Under the pieces are notes generated by a model. That model saw only the letters and a list, made by a program, of their open reading frames with translations. It had not been told where the DNA came from and made no database searches. 64,000 nucleotides of DNA from positions 2,312,501 through 2,376,500 of the forward strand of contig NC_018212.1 of the NCBI RefSeq assembly GCF_000219625.1, written 5' to 3'. The translations under genes were made by a program, and so were the position numbers. Of the stretch, positions 21,305-31,219 are shown piece after piece. Numbering within the stretch: position 1 is the first letter of the stretch; the number at the start of each line of letters is the position of its first letter. Source of the stretch: Zymoseptoria tritici IPO323. Taxonomy: Eukaryota; Ascomycota; Dothideomycetes; Mycosphaerellales; Mycosphaerellaceae.

Positions 21305-22183
21305 TCAGCATCCCACCTCAAACCTCCCGCCCAAGCAAAAATACACTCCCAACCCAACCCGCTCCAAACCCCTCACCACGCGCTGGCGACCACGCCGACA
21401 CATCCGCGCCAGGCGAGCACCCAGTTCCCGCTCCTCTTCTTCCTCAACCAGAATCCGATCCATAAACTCGCATCGCTCCTTCATCCACTGCTTCTCCTTC
21501 TCCGCCACATCCTTCTCCCACTCAATCTGATCAACCACCGCCTTCTCCAGCACCTCAGAAAACTTCCCTCCTGCATGCTCAATCGCAGCCATACCCACCT
21601 CACCATTGAAAACACTTCCAAGCTCACTCCGGACGGCTTTATCCACCAGCGCCAGAACACCTCTTAATGGGAGGTCGACTGACATGTTGGGACGAGGCGC
21701 AAGCTTAGGATGAAGCGCCCAGAGGCCTGAAGGAGAGAGGGTGTAGGTGTATGTGAGTTGGAGGGTGGTTCCGCTTTGGAGGCAGAGGACTTCGATGACG
21801 ATGCGGGAGAAGAGGGCGGGGAGAAAGTCGGGGACGGCTTGGTCTGGGATGTCGGCGGCGGAGATGGCGGCGTGTAAAGTGGAGTAGGCAGTCGTTGGTT
21901 GTTGTTTGAGGCGGATGGTGATTTGGTGTTCTTGCGCTAGGAGTTTCGGGAGGATGTTGGCATCGTCGCGGGCCATGGAGGCGAGATCTGGGAATGCGGC
22001 GAGCATAGAGAGTTGCGCGGTCCATTCGTTGATGTTGGTGCAGTGTAGGTGGATGGCATGGTCGTCGGAGGCATGGTGAGTGACGATGAAGTCGAGTGTT
22101 GCGGGTGTGGTAAGGTCGTTGTAGATCTTGTGGATGATTTCCAGCGGCAAGGTCGCCAGAAGGCGGATCGTTTGCTCGTTCAT
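21305..22183 (-). CDS. A1-subfamily F-box-like protein
   Basis: 292 residues from MNEQTIRLLATLPLEIIHKIY, a start chosen because the paralog at 25549 begins MDEQTFRLMATRLPLELVYKIY at the same place; the frame is open 24 codons further upstream. The 'LPLE.I.KIY..L' helix resembles the first part of an F-box. It is followed by the subfamily signature CTNINEWTAQLSMLAAFP (about residues 50-70). The C-terminal third is charged and helical (WEKDVAEKEKQWMKER; EEEEERELGARLARM), probably coiled coil, with a short hydrophobic end (LGVYFCLGGRF). No intron. Function unknown; use as a ubiquitin-ligase adaptor is only inference from the F-box-like start. Confidence 0.7.
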   Translation of the reverse strand: MNEQTIRLLATLPLEIIHKIYNDLTTPATLDFIVTHHASDDHAIHLHCTNINEWTAQLSMLAAFPDLASMARDDANILPKLLAQEHQITIRLKQQPTTAYSTLHAAISAADIPDQAVPDFLPALFSRIVIEVLCLQSGTTLQLTYTYTLSPSGLWALHPKLAPRPNMSVDLPLRGVLALVDKAVRSELGSVFNGEVGMAAIEHAGGKFSEVLEKAVVDQIEWEKDVAEKEKQWMKERCEFMDRILVEEEEERELGARLARMCRRGRQRVVRGLERVGLGVYFCLGGRFEVGC

Positions 22184-22849
22184 GTTGTTTAGACTAGGCG
22201 TGCGCCGGATCTCGTTGGTACCGCCGTGATTCCTGTTGATGGTGGAAGTCGTCACAAGAGAAGAAGCTCAATGGTGTTGACGTTCAGGTCTTCTTCTCAC
22301 TTGCGAAGTTGACGTGACTAGAAAAGCGGAGCTATCTCCGGGAAACTTGGCATTGACATGAGCGGACGTGAAAGGCAGAGTATCATGACTGCAGAAACAA
22401 ATTGCATCTCGGTCGAGCTCGTACAGGTAACCTAGGATACTCACAATGTCTACCGTGAGCCATGAAACGGGTGCAAGAAGAAATGCTACGATCGTTTGCG
22501 TCCAATACCCTGTAGCATTGATCCTGTGAACATGGATATTCTCGTGTACAGTCCTCTTTACTGGGACACATTCCTAGCTCATTCTCTTTCCTCCCTCAGG
22601 TTGACGCTCTTCCCGTGCTCAATGATGTTCCAGCACGCTTCGTCGTCCGTCCCACTACCGGTGCTGCTCCCCATTCCCTTCCAAGCACTCCGCAAGACCG
22701 CGCCCACGCTTGTGTAAACCCGCTTAAGGGAGGCGATACCAGCAGTTTAAGCTTGCGACGAATCCCAAGAACAACCCCAGGCCGCCAGCAAAGCAATCAC
22801 AAGCACGTACACCCAAAATGCAACCAACTCCGTTCCATGAATATGAGCA
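22184..22849. other. Intergenic, no gene seen
   Basis: Upstream sequence of the A1 gene and downstream remains of the pseudogene that follows. No frame with recognisable content. Confidence 0.45.
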
Positions 22850-23616
22850 GTGTGCTCACGGCCGACTGCCTCCGTGGCTTCCTCGCAAATGCACTCTTCT
22901 CCGACTTCTTCGCGCGGTCATAATGCCTCTCCTTCTCCAAAGCTCCTTCTCCACCTCCATTATGACCTCCCACTTCACAATCCGGCAAAATTGCCGACCG
23001 CTGCACTGTATACTAGCGAGGCTCAGATTGCCGCTGAGAAATGGGATCCACTGACTTTGAACGGCTATGCTGATACGTCGCTCCACCTCGAGGGAGTTGC
23101 AGGACGAGACCTCGCGTTCCAGCTCCCAGATTCCTTTCAGTAACCGGTCGTATGTGAACCTGACGTCGTAGGCGTCTTCAGAGGAGGATCACGATAGAGA
23201 GTTGCAGCTACAGAGCGAGTGGACGACGATGCGCGAGAAGCGGGCGGTAAGGATGTAGGAAATGCAGTCGATCGGAGCCTCGTAGTCTTCGGGCCAGATG
23301 CGCAATGGGGCATCTGGGCCGACTATTTGTTCACGGCGGAGGTTTACCAGATAGGTGTCCGCGGGAAGCTTAGAGTGGATGTTGGCTTGGACATCGGCGC
23401 GGGCCAGGGTAGCGACTTCAGAGACGCGGCGAGCATGGATGGCGGCCCTTCCCATTCTTCAACGTTGGTGCAGTTGAGATGCCCGCGGTGTTCGGACGAG
23501 GCAGAGCTGTCGATGAAGATGAGGTTCAATTTCCTTAGTAGATGAAGGTGCGTGTAGATCTTGTATGTCAACTCCAAGGGCAGTTTTGCTATATTCGCGG
23601 TCATTCGCACATCCAT
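22850..23616 (-). pseudogene. Decayed A1-subfamily F-box-like gene with frameshifts
   Basis: Starts like its intact paralogs: IAKLPLELTYKIYTHL and then CTNVEEWEGPPSMLAAS (23416-23616). The frame breaks near 23420 and the homologous sequence continues in another frame (LARADVQANIHSKL, then YILTARFSRIVVHSL; 23189-23415). After a second break near 23190 a third frame shows VRFTYDRLLKGIWELE and a charged C-terminal part down to about 22850. At least two frameshifts make a functional product unlikely. Nearest relative in the window is the gene at 25549, which has SRFSRIKVHLLY at the matching place. Confidence 0.75.
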
Positions 23617-24020
23617 ACTCCTTGATGACTGCCTTCACAGAGCTGAAAATGTTATTTTGTTGCAGGCCAGAGAGATCACGGAGACGCGATCAAAGCGGAG
23701 ATGCGGGGGTGCCCTAGCGCCAAAATGCTACACAACGGGCATGGCAGGCTGATTGCAAAAGGCGATAGCACTACGATACTGCTTCGGCATTATTGCAGAA
23801 CAATGGGTCAATGCCATTGTTGAAAACACGATCGTCAGGATCTGCACTTGAACTTATTTTGAGCGTCTTTCGGCTAGTCACATGTGAATCGCGCGTCAGA
23901 TGGACACACGACACGAATTGCGCGTGGTGATCAGCTCTCCTCTTGCTTGTATTTAACTTCATTTTCTCTTCCTGTCTTTGCACTTGGTCCACCTTCTTAC
24001 ATCTCACATTCAGCGCGGAT
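23617..24020. other. Intergenic upstream of the A2 gene at 24021
   Basis: Holds CAATGG-GTCAATG-CCATTG around 23800-23819, a short inverted repeat that resembles the paired CATTGT/ACAATG motif found upstream of other A2 genes. No gene seen. Confidence 0.4.
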
Positions 24021-25019
24021 ATGTCCCAGTCCACGCGTACGGTGGAGTCCCCAAAAGCGACGCCAGACGACGTGTTGCCCCTCACACTCAACTCGACGAT
24101 GATTCCCATTAACACGCCCATCGCAGGGGCGCACCAAGTGTTGCCGGCAAACTTGCAGCAAGTCGCGGCCAATTCGACAATATCAACAACCACGCTTCCA
24201 CCAGCGGACCTTGAGCAAGCAATGCCCGACGAGCTTATTCTCCAGATCATTGAAGACAGCATTCCACCCTTCCTCGAAATCGACCTCACCGCGTTAAAGG
24301 CGAGCGCGACCACAACCGGGCCTCAGATTGCTGCCACCAACATCGCCGACTGGAGAGCAACCCGCGCCCTCCTTCGACTGACTCCTCAACTCGCCCTGCT
24401 CACCGGCGCTTCGACCGGCCGTTACTTTCAGTCCACACTCAATATCAGCCTCACAAACTCCACCTTCATTCCTGCTGAGCGAACCCTCGTCCCAGACTCC
24501 ATCCTCCAACGCTTTCCCATCCTTAACTTCTCACTCCCCCTCTCCCTCCTCTCCCCCTCTGGCGACCGTATCTTCAGCACCCTCACTTTGGTCTACATTT
24601 CAGACGGGACCGACTGGTGGGCGGTCCGCCAATCTCAACCATGGAGCCACCTCATCGCCCCAAACTCCGCCGCTGACGGGCAAGTGATGGAGCTGATCAA
24701 CACGTACATCGCCTTCCATCTGCAGAATGAAGTACTCAACGGACTCATCGGTGGTGAACAGCTGCAGTGGTGCCGACAGGAGGTGGATGTCATGCTGAGG
24801 GTGCTGGATCGGCAGTACTTTGTGGAGTACTGGCTTCCGGCTGGGTGGAGGCTTGAAGGGTTGGACGAGGGGATTAGGCAGCATGAGAGCTACAGGGTGC
24901 AAAGGCAGAAAGAGGAGGATCTCAGGTCTGTGTGGGGGTTGGTATTGGTGCTGTTTGTGGTGAATTTGGTGCATTTGGTTTGCTTTGGGCCGGAGGAGTG
25001 GTGGGTTGTTATCCCGTGA
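24021..25019 (+). CDS. A2-subfamily F-box-like protein with C-terminal membrane segment
   Basis: 332 residues from MSQSTRTVESPKATPDD; the frame is open 26 codons upstream but the segment there is hydrophobic and unlike the paralogs. About residues 73-95 read MPDELILQIIEDSIPPFLEID, the F-box-like helix of the family. Then comes the signature AATNIADWRATRALLRLTPQ, followed by LLTGAS, a beta-rich middle (ISLTNS; FSLPLSLLSP; LTLVYISDG) and the WW-containing block TDWWAVRQSQPWSHL. Near the end GWRLEGLDEGIRQHESYR precedes a hydrophobic span (VWGLVLVLFVVNLVHLVCF, about 305-323), probably a tail anchor. No intron. Function unknown. Confidence 0.8.
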   Translation: MSQSTRTVESPKATPDDVLPLTLNSTMIPINTPIAGAHQVLPANLQQVAANSTISTTTLPPADLEQAMPDELILQIIEDSIPPFLEIDLTALKASATTTGPQIAATNIADWRATRALLRLTPQLALLTGASTGRYFQSTLNISLTNSTFIPAERTLVPDSILQRFPILNFSLPLSLLSPSGDRIFSTLTLVYISDGTDWWAVRQSQPWSHLIAPNSAADGQVMELINTYIAFHLQNEVLNGLIGGEQLQWCRQEVDVMLRVLDRQYFVEYWLPAGWRLEGLDEGIRQHESYRVQRQKEEDLRSVWGLVLVLFVVNLVHLVCFGPEEWWVVIP

Positions 25020-25548
25020 GGAAGGAGCGGCGGAATGCAGTGGAAAGCTGTGAGAAGAAGAGAGTGCAAGAAAAGCCATGGACAAAGTGGTATGTCGCCC
25101 ATCTGGAAGGGAAAGACCGCCTCGGTGACTCCGTCAAGTGGAGGATAGAAAATTTGTAGGTCGTCTGCTTGAATCAGGAAGATACACGTTTGAGGTTGAG
25201 AGACGATGCAGGCCTTTGTGGAAATAATTGGCTTTGAAGGAGAAGACGGGCGTTGGTCGTGCCTTGGTCTTGCCAAGTCTCTTACTCTTTGCTGCGAAGG
25301 AATATCGGTAGCGTAATGGGTCAAGTAGCGTTCGTATCTAAACCATGCAAGAGTTCTGCAGAAACTTGTACTCCAGTCGGTCATGATTCCCGTCTTATGT
25401 CTGCTTCTATCTCATGGCATGTGTCCCTAGTCGAGTATGGATCGCGCGAACATTCCGCGCTGGGGTACTCCCGCTGCAGACCACAAAAGTTCTGGGTTGA
25501 GCTTTCTGCACATCCTTCACTTCATCTACAACCTGGCAACCCTCAACC
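25020..25548. other. Intergenic between A2 and A1 genes
   Basis: About 0.5 kb between two plus-strand genes; no frame with family resemblance. Presumably terminator and promoter sequence. Confidence 0.5.
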
Positions 25549-26397
25549 ATGGACGAGCAGACGTTCCGCCTGATGGCGACTCGACTGCCTCTCGAGCTCG
25601 TGTACAAGATCTACGGCGGCCTGACTCTACCAAAGACCCTGGATCTCGTGGTCAGCAACTCGATCCCGTCGTCCGAGCAGGATCGCATCCAGTGCACGAA
25701 CGCCGAAGCCTGGCAGGGACCGATCTCCATGCTCACAACTTTCCCTGGTCTTGTTCCCATGGTCCGCGCCGACATCTCGACCGACATCCAAGCACCTCAT
25801 CGCGATGATGCACACAGCTTGAATCTTCGCATTGAGCAAATAGTACCCACCCGCGGCTGGTGCATGATCAAGCATTCTTCCCGCACGACTGTACCTCACG
25901 ACCTCCTCGACTTGATCCTCTCCCGCTTCTCCCGAATCAAGGTCCACCTGCTCTACAGCACGGATCCGGAGCGTTATTCCCGCGGACGCCTTGGCGGCAC
26001 CTTGACCTTCACATACCAGCGCTCCTCAAGCGACGTTTGGTATTTCCCCGACATCTCGCAGCAGGGACATTCCTACTACAACAACAACTTCATCTTACCG
26101 TTTCGCAGCAGCAAAATTGAGAAGCGTGTTGCCAGAGCTGTTGAGAAATCGGGGAAGCATGCTAAACGAGATTCCATGGGGTTCTTGCCTGCCGGCTCGG
26201 CTTTCCACCAGTTGGAGAGGGCGGTCGGGCACGTCGAAGAGTGGGAAGAAGATCAACGGAGGGCTGAGCTTGCGTGGCAGAAGATGTGCAAGGTGCTGTT
26301 TGAGGTTGCGCTCCTGGGTCTGTTTGTGATGGTGGTCTCCGGGATCTCTATGGCTGTGGCGGAGAGTGAGCATGCAGGCATTCGCGGGAGGCGTTGA
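25549..26397 (+). CDS. A1-subfamily F-box-like protein with C-terminal membrane segment
   Basis: 282 residues without introns. Starts MDEQTFRLMATRLPLELVYKIYGGL, the F-box-like helix shared with the gene at 21305, then CTNAEAWQGPISMLTTFPGL. The middle has SRFSRIKVHLLY and GTLTFTYQRSSSDVWYFP. After a basic stretch (KIEKRVARAVEKSGKHAKR) and a charged helix (HVEEWEEDQRRAELAW) a hydrophobic segment at about 250-272 (VLFEVALLGLFVMVVSGISM) probably anchors the protein in a membrane, leaving a short basic tail. The intact member closest to the frameshifted copy at 22850-23616. Function unknown. Confidence 0.8.
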   Translation: MDEQTFRLMATRLPLELVYKIYGGLTLPKTLDLVVSNSIPSSEQDRIQCTNAEAWQGPISMLTTFPGLVPMVRADISTDIQAPHRDDAHSLNLRIEQIVPTRGWCMIKHSSRTTVPHDLLDLILSRFSRIKVHLLYSTDPERYSRGRLGGTLTFTYQRSSSDVWYFPDISQQGHSYYNNNFILPFRSSKIEKRVARAVEKSGKHAKRDSMGFLPAGSAFHQLERAVGHVEEWEEDQRRAELAWQKMCKVLFEVALLGLFVMVVSGISMAVAESEHAGIRGRR

Positions 26398-27249
26398 GTG
26401 TGGGGTTCGGGTTCCCAGCTACAAGAGGTCGTTGCTCTATTAGGGTGAGGATGATGGGACCGTGTAACAACCGCATAGACCGAAGAGAACCACGGCGGAA
26501 GCGGATGGAAGCGCTTGTTGTTCGAGCGCTGAGCACGCTTCTGCCAGCGTCCTACAATTGGGATTAATTGGGAAGATGAAGGAGCCCTTGCAGGCGCAAA
26601 GTCAGAAAGCGAGCTCTGATGGGCTGGATGAATGCCTGCGCGGCGTGGCAGCCTGTTGGAGCTTTTCAGAGATGTTTGCATACCTCTTTCTCTCGAGAGA
26701 AAACTATTAGCCTCTGCCGGCGGCGTGGCAGAGATGTACACAGGGGCAGGGGTAGACATGCAGTATAAGTTATGTTGAAGCTTTGTGTTGCGAGCTTGAA
26801 TAACAGCTCCTGTATGAATCTCTACTTCCATTCGACTCGCGAAAGAGCTTCGATCGAGCTGAACTGTCCGCATCCGGTCCTTTCTGGAATAAAACACAAA
26901 GAAACGATGCCATTTCTCCAAATGCATTACAGAATTCCAAGAAACGCCCGTGCGTATGACCCCATCGCAGCATCAAAGAAAAACGCCCGTGGGTGTCCTT
27001 CGACCGCAGCATGAAAGGAGAATGATTCCATCGCACAAGAAATCTTAATCCCAGCTCGGGCATGTCTCTCAATCCCAAAAACGATTCTAGGACATCCTCA
27101 CGATCCTTTCTCAATACCGACAGAGAGTCTGCGAGCAAGACCGTGTCCCAGACGTCCATGACACGCCCATCTCACGAGCTCTGACACAGCATCAGACTGA
27201 TTTCTTTCTGTCCATCGCAAACCTTCTCGCTGAAGGTTGTCACCGCCGC
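26398..27249. other. Intergenic, no gene seen
   Basis: 0.85 kb between convergent genes. Contains a near-duplicated 20-bp phrase (AAGAAACGCCCGTG.. / AAAAACGCCCGTGG..) around 26940-26995. No supported coding sequence. Confidence 0.45.
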
Positions 27250-28011
27250 TTACTCGAACACCGACGCCTGTGGGTACCCCGAAAAGACTTCCTTCAACAG
27301 CTCCCTCCGGGCGTTAGATCTATCGTGCCGATGGATTCCCGCGTCCAGCCTCTCAAACGTCCAACCGTGTCGAAGGTAGAGAATGGGATCAGTGCGGGCG
27401 TTCATCAGGTTAATGAAGCTTCCGACCGCGAGACGCATTTGTTGTAGCGAGACTTGATGGTTGGATCCGCTAAGGGTGTTCTGGAGGAGATAGTGCTCGA
27501 GCATGAGCATGTTTTCCCTCGCCAGGGATCTGGCCTCTTCCGAGTCTGCTCCTGGCGAGACAGGTTCCCACCAAGACTGGCCGAGCTCCGCCCACCACAC
27601 CAGCCCTCTCCCGTCGGTCCAGAATTTCGTGTTGATGATGCCACCGATGACCTGACCGTTGAATTTGATCAGAGAGATTGGAATCTCCAGCTTGATATGG
27701 GTGAAGCGTTCCAGCATTGTGAAGGGTATGATGTTGCGCGGATCCGTGGTTGGTCCATCGTGAATGTAGCGAACGGCAGGCATAGAGGTCTTGTTTACGA
27801 AACGGATCACCATCTCTGATCCGAATGAAAATCCATGGCGGTAACCCGCGAGATATTCCATCACCGGATTGAGACCTTGCATCGTACGCATGGTGCTCCA
27901 CTCCTCGGCGTTGGTTGCCGCGATTTGTGGAAGGACTTCAGTGCCGTTCTTCGAAGTGAGCTCGAAGAAATGTATGACTTGAGGAACAAAAAATGGAGGA
28001 GGAAACTCCAC
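27250..28011 (-). CDS. A2-subfamily protein lacking the F-box-like N-terminus
   Basis: 253 residues. The frame begins only about 20 residues before the family signature (VLPQIAATNAEEWSTMRTM, residues about 28-46), so the F-box-like helix present in relatives (LPNELIL...) is missing, and I find no upstream exon carrying it within 250 bp. The rest is intact: IPISLIKFNGQVIGG, LVWWAELGQSWWEPV and a C-terminal GWTFERLDAGIHRHDRS that matches the same block in the gene at 24021. No membrane tail. It is either a 5'-truncated pseudogene with an intact remaining frame or a divergent short form. Confidence 0.6.
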   Translation of the reverse strand: MEFPPPFFVPQVIHFFELTSKNGTEVLPQIAATNAEEWSTMRTMQGLNPVMEYLAGYRHGFSFGSEMVIRFVNKTSMPAVRYIHDGPTTDPRNIIPFTMLERFTHIKLEIPISLIKFNGQVIGGIINTKFWTDGRGLVWWAELGQSWWEPVSPGADSEEARSLARENMLMLEHYLLQNTLSGSNHQVSLQQMRLAVGSFINLMNARTDPILYLRHGWTFERLDAGIHRHDRSNARRELLKEVFSGYPQASVFE

Positions 28012-28276
28012 GAAGCAGCAAAGCGTTGTACAGATAGCAAACAGGGAGGCGATTCTTTTATGAATGGTGGTTGCATTACATATGTCTACCTACTTCTTGA
28101 TCTGACCAAGCCTCCATCGTCGCATCTGCGTGCATCCTGTCGTGCACAATCTCAGACATGTCTCCCTGCGGCTGCCCTATCCCCTATTGCTCTCTATACC
28201 CTCCATTATAATCCTTATCACAGAACTGATACCTGACTTTCACCATCCCATCCTCACCCATGAACCTCCCCTCAAC

Positions 28277-28832
28277 CTAATACGTGCCCGCCAAAATATT
28301 ATATGCAGCTCTTCTCCACCTCGCGATCCACTCCCCACTCACCCTTTCACTCCGCAAATCCCGACAGACACGAATATCGATGTCCTGTGCGAGATTTTGC
28401 ATCCATCGCAATGGAAATTGCTCGTGGACGAGATCGGATGTCCAAGTTGTGTCGTCGCGGGAGAGTGACCATTTGCCTGCGGTGTAGGTGTAGTGCATAG
28501 TCAAATTGCCCATCGCGGCTGGTCTTCTGGCCATGGGGTGGCGCTCGGAGGACTGCATTGCGATGCGGAGAGAGATGGTGAGGTGTTTGAATTTTTTGAG
28601 GATGGAGTTGGTAACGGGGTTGTTCGGGACGGCTGGGGCAGCAGGGTCGCTGAAGTGGATGTGGAGGGTGGATGGGAAGTCGATCTTGGAGGAGATCGTC
28701 AAGCGAGGCTGGTACGGAATATTGCAGAACGTCAAGGAGTAGCTCCTTGGGCAGCACAGGCATCACAGGCGCTGCGCCAGGTGGAGAGTCTGGAGTGGTC
28801 GTCATGGCTGTGATGTTGAGGTCTGTGGACAA
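28277..28832 (-). pseudogene. A2-subfamily gene with internal deletion and frameshift
   Basis: The start is well preserved (PVLPKELLLDVLQYSVPASLD, ending near 28710), then the sequence jumps in another frame to ISSKIDFPSTLHIHFSD, TNSILKKFKHLTISLRIAM and NLTMHYTYTAGKWSLS. The region carrying the ATN..EWR..R..L signature, about 50 residues, is absent at the junction and the two parts are out of frame. No intron signals explain the jump. Closest in style to the genes at 40812 and 39208. Confidence 0.7.
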
Positions 28833-29699
28833 AAAGAAAAGCAGATTAGAAGGTCTAAGAAGTAACGATTTGAACTAATAGGATCGGGTAAAGCCGATGT
28901 GCCAAGCGTTTAAAGTCGTAATGCTGCACCGTAACGAGTAGGATCCTAGGCGCATAAGAAAGCTAAAAAGTGGACACAGGCGCAACGACACCTTTGTGCG
29001 GGTGTGATTTAATGTCGTCTGGAAATTAAATCCCCAAAAGAGACGACTACGATGTTCTCTTCTACGATCTACGTACCCTACTCGTCCGACAAATACGCCA
29101 GAAACCTCGAACTTAAGGCCCCGGAACGTAATTCTGTCCCTACGATACAGCATGGTCTGAGAGCCAGCCTTCTCAGCGTCGCGGACTGTGGTTAAGGGCG
29201 GTCTCGGGCGAGGGCGTACTGCTCCCAGTCTTTGTCTAACTCTGCTGTGAGGGCACTAAGTCTTTGTCGTTTCAGGGACATGGGTTCGGTCTCTGCGACG
29301 AGTCGGACAGCATGGCCGAGGCAGCCAACGGTCCGACCTCGTGGCATATTCCATGCTTCAGTCCGGCCGTGAGGAGCTCTGATCATGGCACTCCAGTGCA
29401 CGACAGCAAGCCCTCGTAACAGCGGTACCCAATGAGAATGCCCTCGAACGAGATCACGCTAACGGGTGTTATCCGCATTGTACATACAGATCCAGGATTC
29501 ATTGGCCACGAATTGACCTCAGGTTCAGACGATCGAGACTCACGATCGAGACTCACGATCTTCGCAAGCTCCTTCCCTGTCTACTCCACACTAATCGACG
29601 CTTCCAGACCGCCGGAGGCCCCTCGTGGCGTCATTTGTGGCCGATCGAGCATTGCCCAGTGTCTCCTCGGCTGCTGGGAACTGATCCTCTTGTCCAAGA
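28833..29699. other. Intergenic with TA-rich repeat-like stretch
   Basis: 28860-29150 is poor in CpA/TpG relative to TpA and has a run of TAG/TAA-like steps, resembling an old RIPed repeat I cannot assign. 29536-29563 holds two copies of GATCGAGACTCAC. No gene supported. Confidence 0.35.
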
Positions 29700-30110
29700 A
29701 GTAGCTGGGCCTGTCACTATGCAATGATGGATTCAACCAGCATCTGAGCCATTCCCGGTGCTATTGGCATGAGTTACATGACTCCTGGCATCAACGGCGT
29801 CCGAATCAAATCTCTCGGACAAGAAACCCAGCTACCATCGGCGAAGGTGTAGCCTAGGCTGAGTCTGCCAATGACGGGTATGCCTGCCGGAGACCGCGTC
29901 GTGAATAGAACGTGCAAGACGAGATGGCTGCACCTGGCTAGGAATGCGTTCGGCACACGAAATTTGGGTGCCGCGTGGAAGTTAGTGTCCGCGTCGCTGA
30001 ACTGCACCACTACCTAAGCAGCGTAGATGGAATATCGATGCTGGATATGCGATCTGTCAGCCGAGCTACTTCCAGCGTAAGTGCCCAGAGTCCTCGGAAG
30101 GCATGCTAGT
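29700..30110 (-). pseudogene. Decayed A2-subfamily fragment
   Basis: FRGLWALTLEVARLT and SSIDIPSTLL (about 30020-30100) match LKSLTLAVAELAG and SVDIPSTLV of the intact gene at 40812. After a frame change near 30015 the relationship continues with FRVPNAFLARCSHLVLHVLF and GRLSLGYTFADGSWVSC (29774-30010), equivalent to GVPNAILKKLNHVVFHVPI and GKLTLAYAFSNEVWVPC. Stops and frameshifts interrupt it and no F-box-like start is visible. Its likely tail (APGMAQMLVESII) reaches to about 29710. Confidence 0.7.
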
Positions 30111-30818
30111 TCGTCGGGTTTGTCTCAAGGAGGTAGGCGCTAACATGATTGCAGTCGTGAGTTTGGGTAGCAAAGTTAGAACAGGAAATGTCGATCGGAG
30201 TAGCAACACGAGGTAGAAGCCGGCCGATACGCCATTCGCATTGTGCCGCGTGGTAACCATTGCCAATTCTCAAAGCTATTGTCCGATCGAAAAGCATTGT
30301 CACAAGTAAAGTTGACCCGAGAAGGATTCGATTCGATGCGATATTCTTCACGTCACGCATTTAGTCCCGGCAGGGTCGGCAAGTAAAACGATGGACTGAC
30401 TTGGCCAGCAAAATCTGCATTATCCTGCGCTGGGTATATCGCTCATGATCGTGTTGCCTGAATTCAGTCGCGTGTCGATGCAAGGAAAAGGCTCCAATCG
30501 TGGAAATACTTCTCACTCTATTACTTACGATCGAAAGCACCTTCAGGAGACCGTGGACATTGAAACTGGACATTGAAATCTTGAATTGCGATCTATGCTT
30601 GCTAATTTGTCCTACAACGCCGGTAGGGTCCCTTCTCTATAACTGTTGCCTTGTTTTCTGACAACGAAGGAAAGCTCAAATATTAAACACGGCCTTTGGG
30701 CTTCTTTCCACATGTCGAATGCAACAGCAATATGAGATGCAATGCAAGTAGCTCTGTAATTCGACAAGAACCGTCTTGAACAGCCACCAAGGCAACCACT
30801 CGTACTACACCTCATCCC
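30111..30818. other. Intergenic, no gene seen
   Basis: Lies between two pseudogene pieces. Several CATTGT or CCATTG words occur at 30238-30300, in direct rather than inverted order. No coding sequence supported. Confidence 0.4.
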
Positions 30819-30945
30819 TTAGACAGCCCACATGCCGTGCGCGAGACGAAGCTCACGGTCTGCAACAAGTGCTGCACTTTCTTCGAGAGCCGAAATCCGC
30901 CAGGTTATCGGTGGTTCCCATGCTAAGTGACCTGGGATAGCATTT
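30819..30945 (-). pseudogene. C-terminal piece of the A2 gene split by copia element 2
   Basis: Read on the minus strand from the target duplication AAATG (CATTT at 30941-30945), this stretch is open to the TAA at 30819-30821. It continues, in phase, the frame broken at 39208. Its end (TWRISALEESAALVADRELR) corresponds to the GFERGI...DEEVRQL tail of the sibling gene at 40812. Removing the element and one copy of the duplication leaves a 264-codon frame, close to the sibling's 259. Confidence 0.8.
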
Positions 30946-31183
30946 TGTCAATTGAGTAGTGCAATGCAGGGGTGAACTTCAAGATTAAGAAAAACCATGT
31001 GTTTCTTGAGGTTATCGACCTAAAGACTATATAGACGCCGTGATTCTAAATACCCAAAAGGGGTTGGGGTCTTATCGCCAATATCCTATAATATTATATA
31101 GGACACTAACTACGTAATTAGGCTGTTAGAGTTAATATCCCTGGTCTTACCCTGTTTTATGAATTAACGCTAACAGATCGACA
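30946..31183 (-). repeat. 3' LTR of copia element 2
   Basis: 238 bp, TGTCAATTG...GATCGACA on the plus strand. Differs from the other LTR by 12 transitions. Confidence 0.92.
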
Positions 31184-31198
31184 CACCCCCGAGATCCG
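31184..31198 (-). other. Polypurine tract of copia element 2
   Basis: On the minus strand CGGATCTCGGGGGTG directly precedes the 3' LTR. Near-copies of the same word lie between pol and the extra frame (33994-34013 and 34039-34058). Confidence 0.65.
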
Positions 31199-31219
31199 TT
31201 TATGTCATACTAAACGATC

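Noticed and set aside
23943..24020. Earlier Met as start of the A2 gene, giving a hydrophobic leader
   Set aside because: The leader is absent from all paralogs, and the Met at 24021 gives the usual distance to the F-box-like helix.
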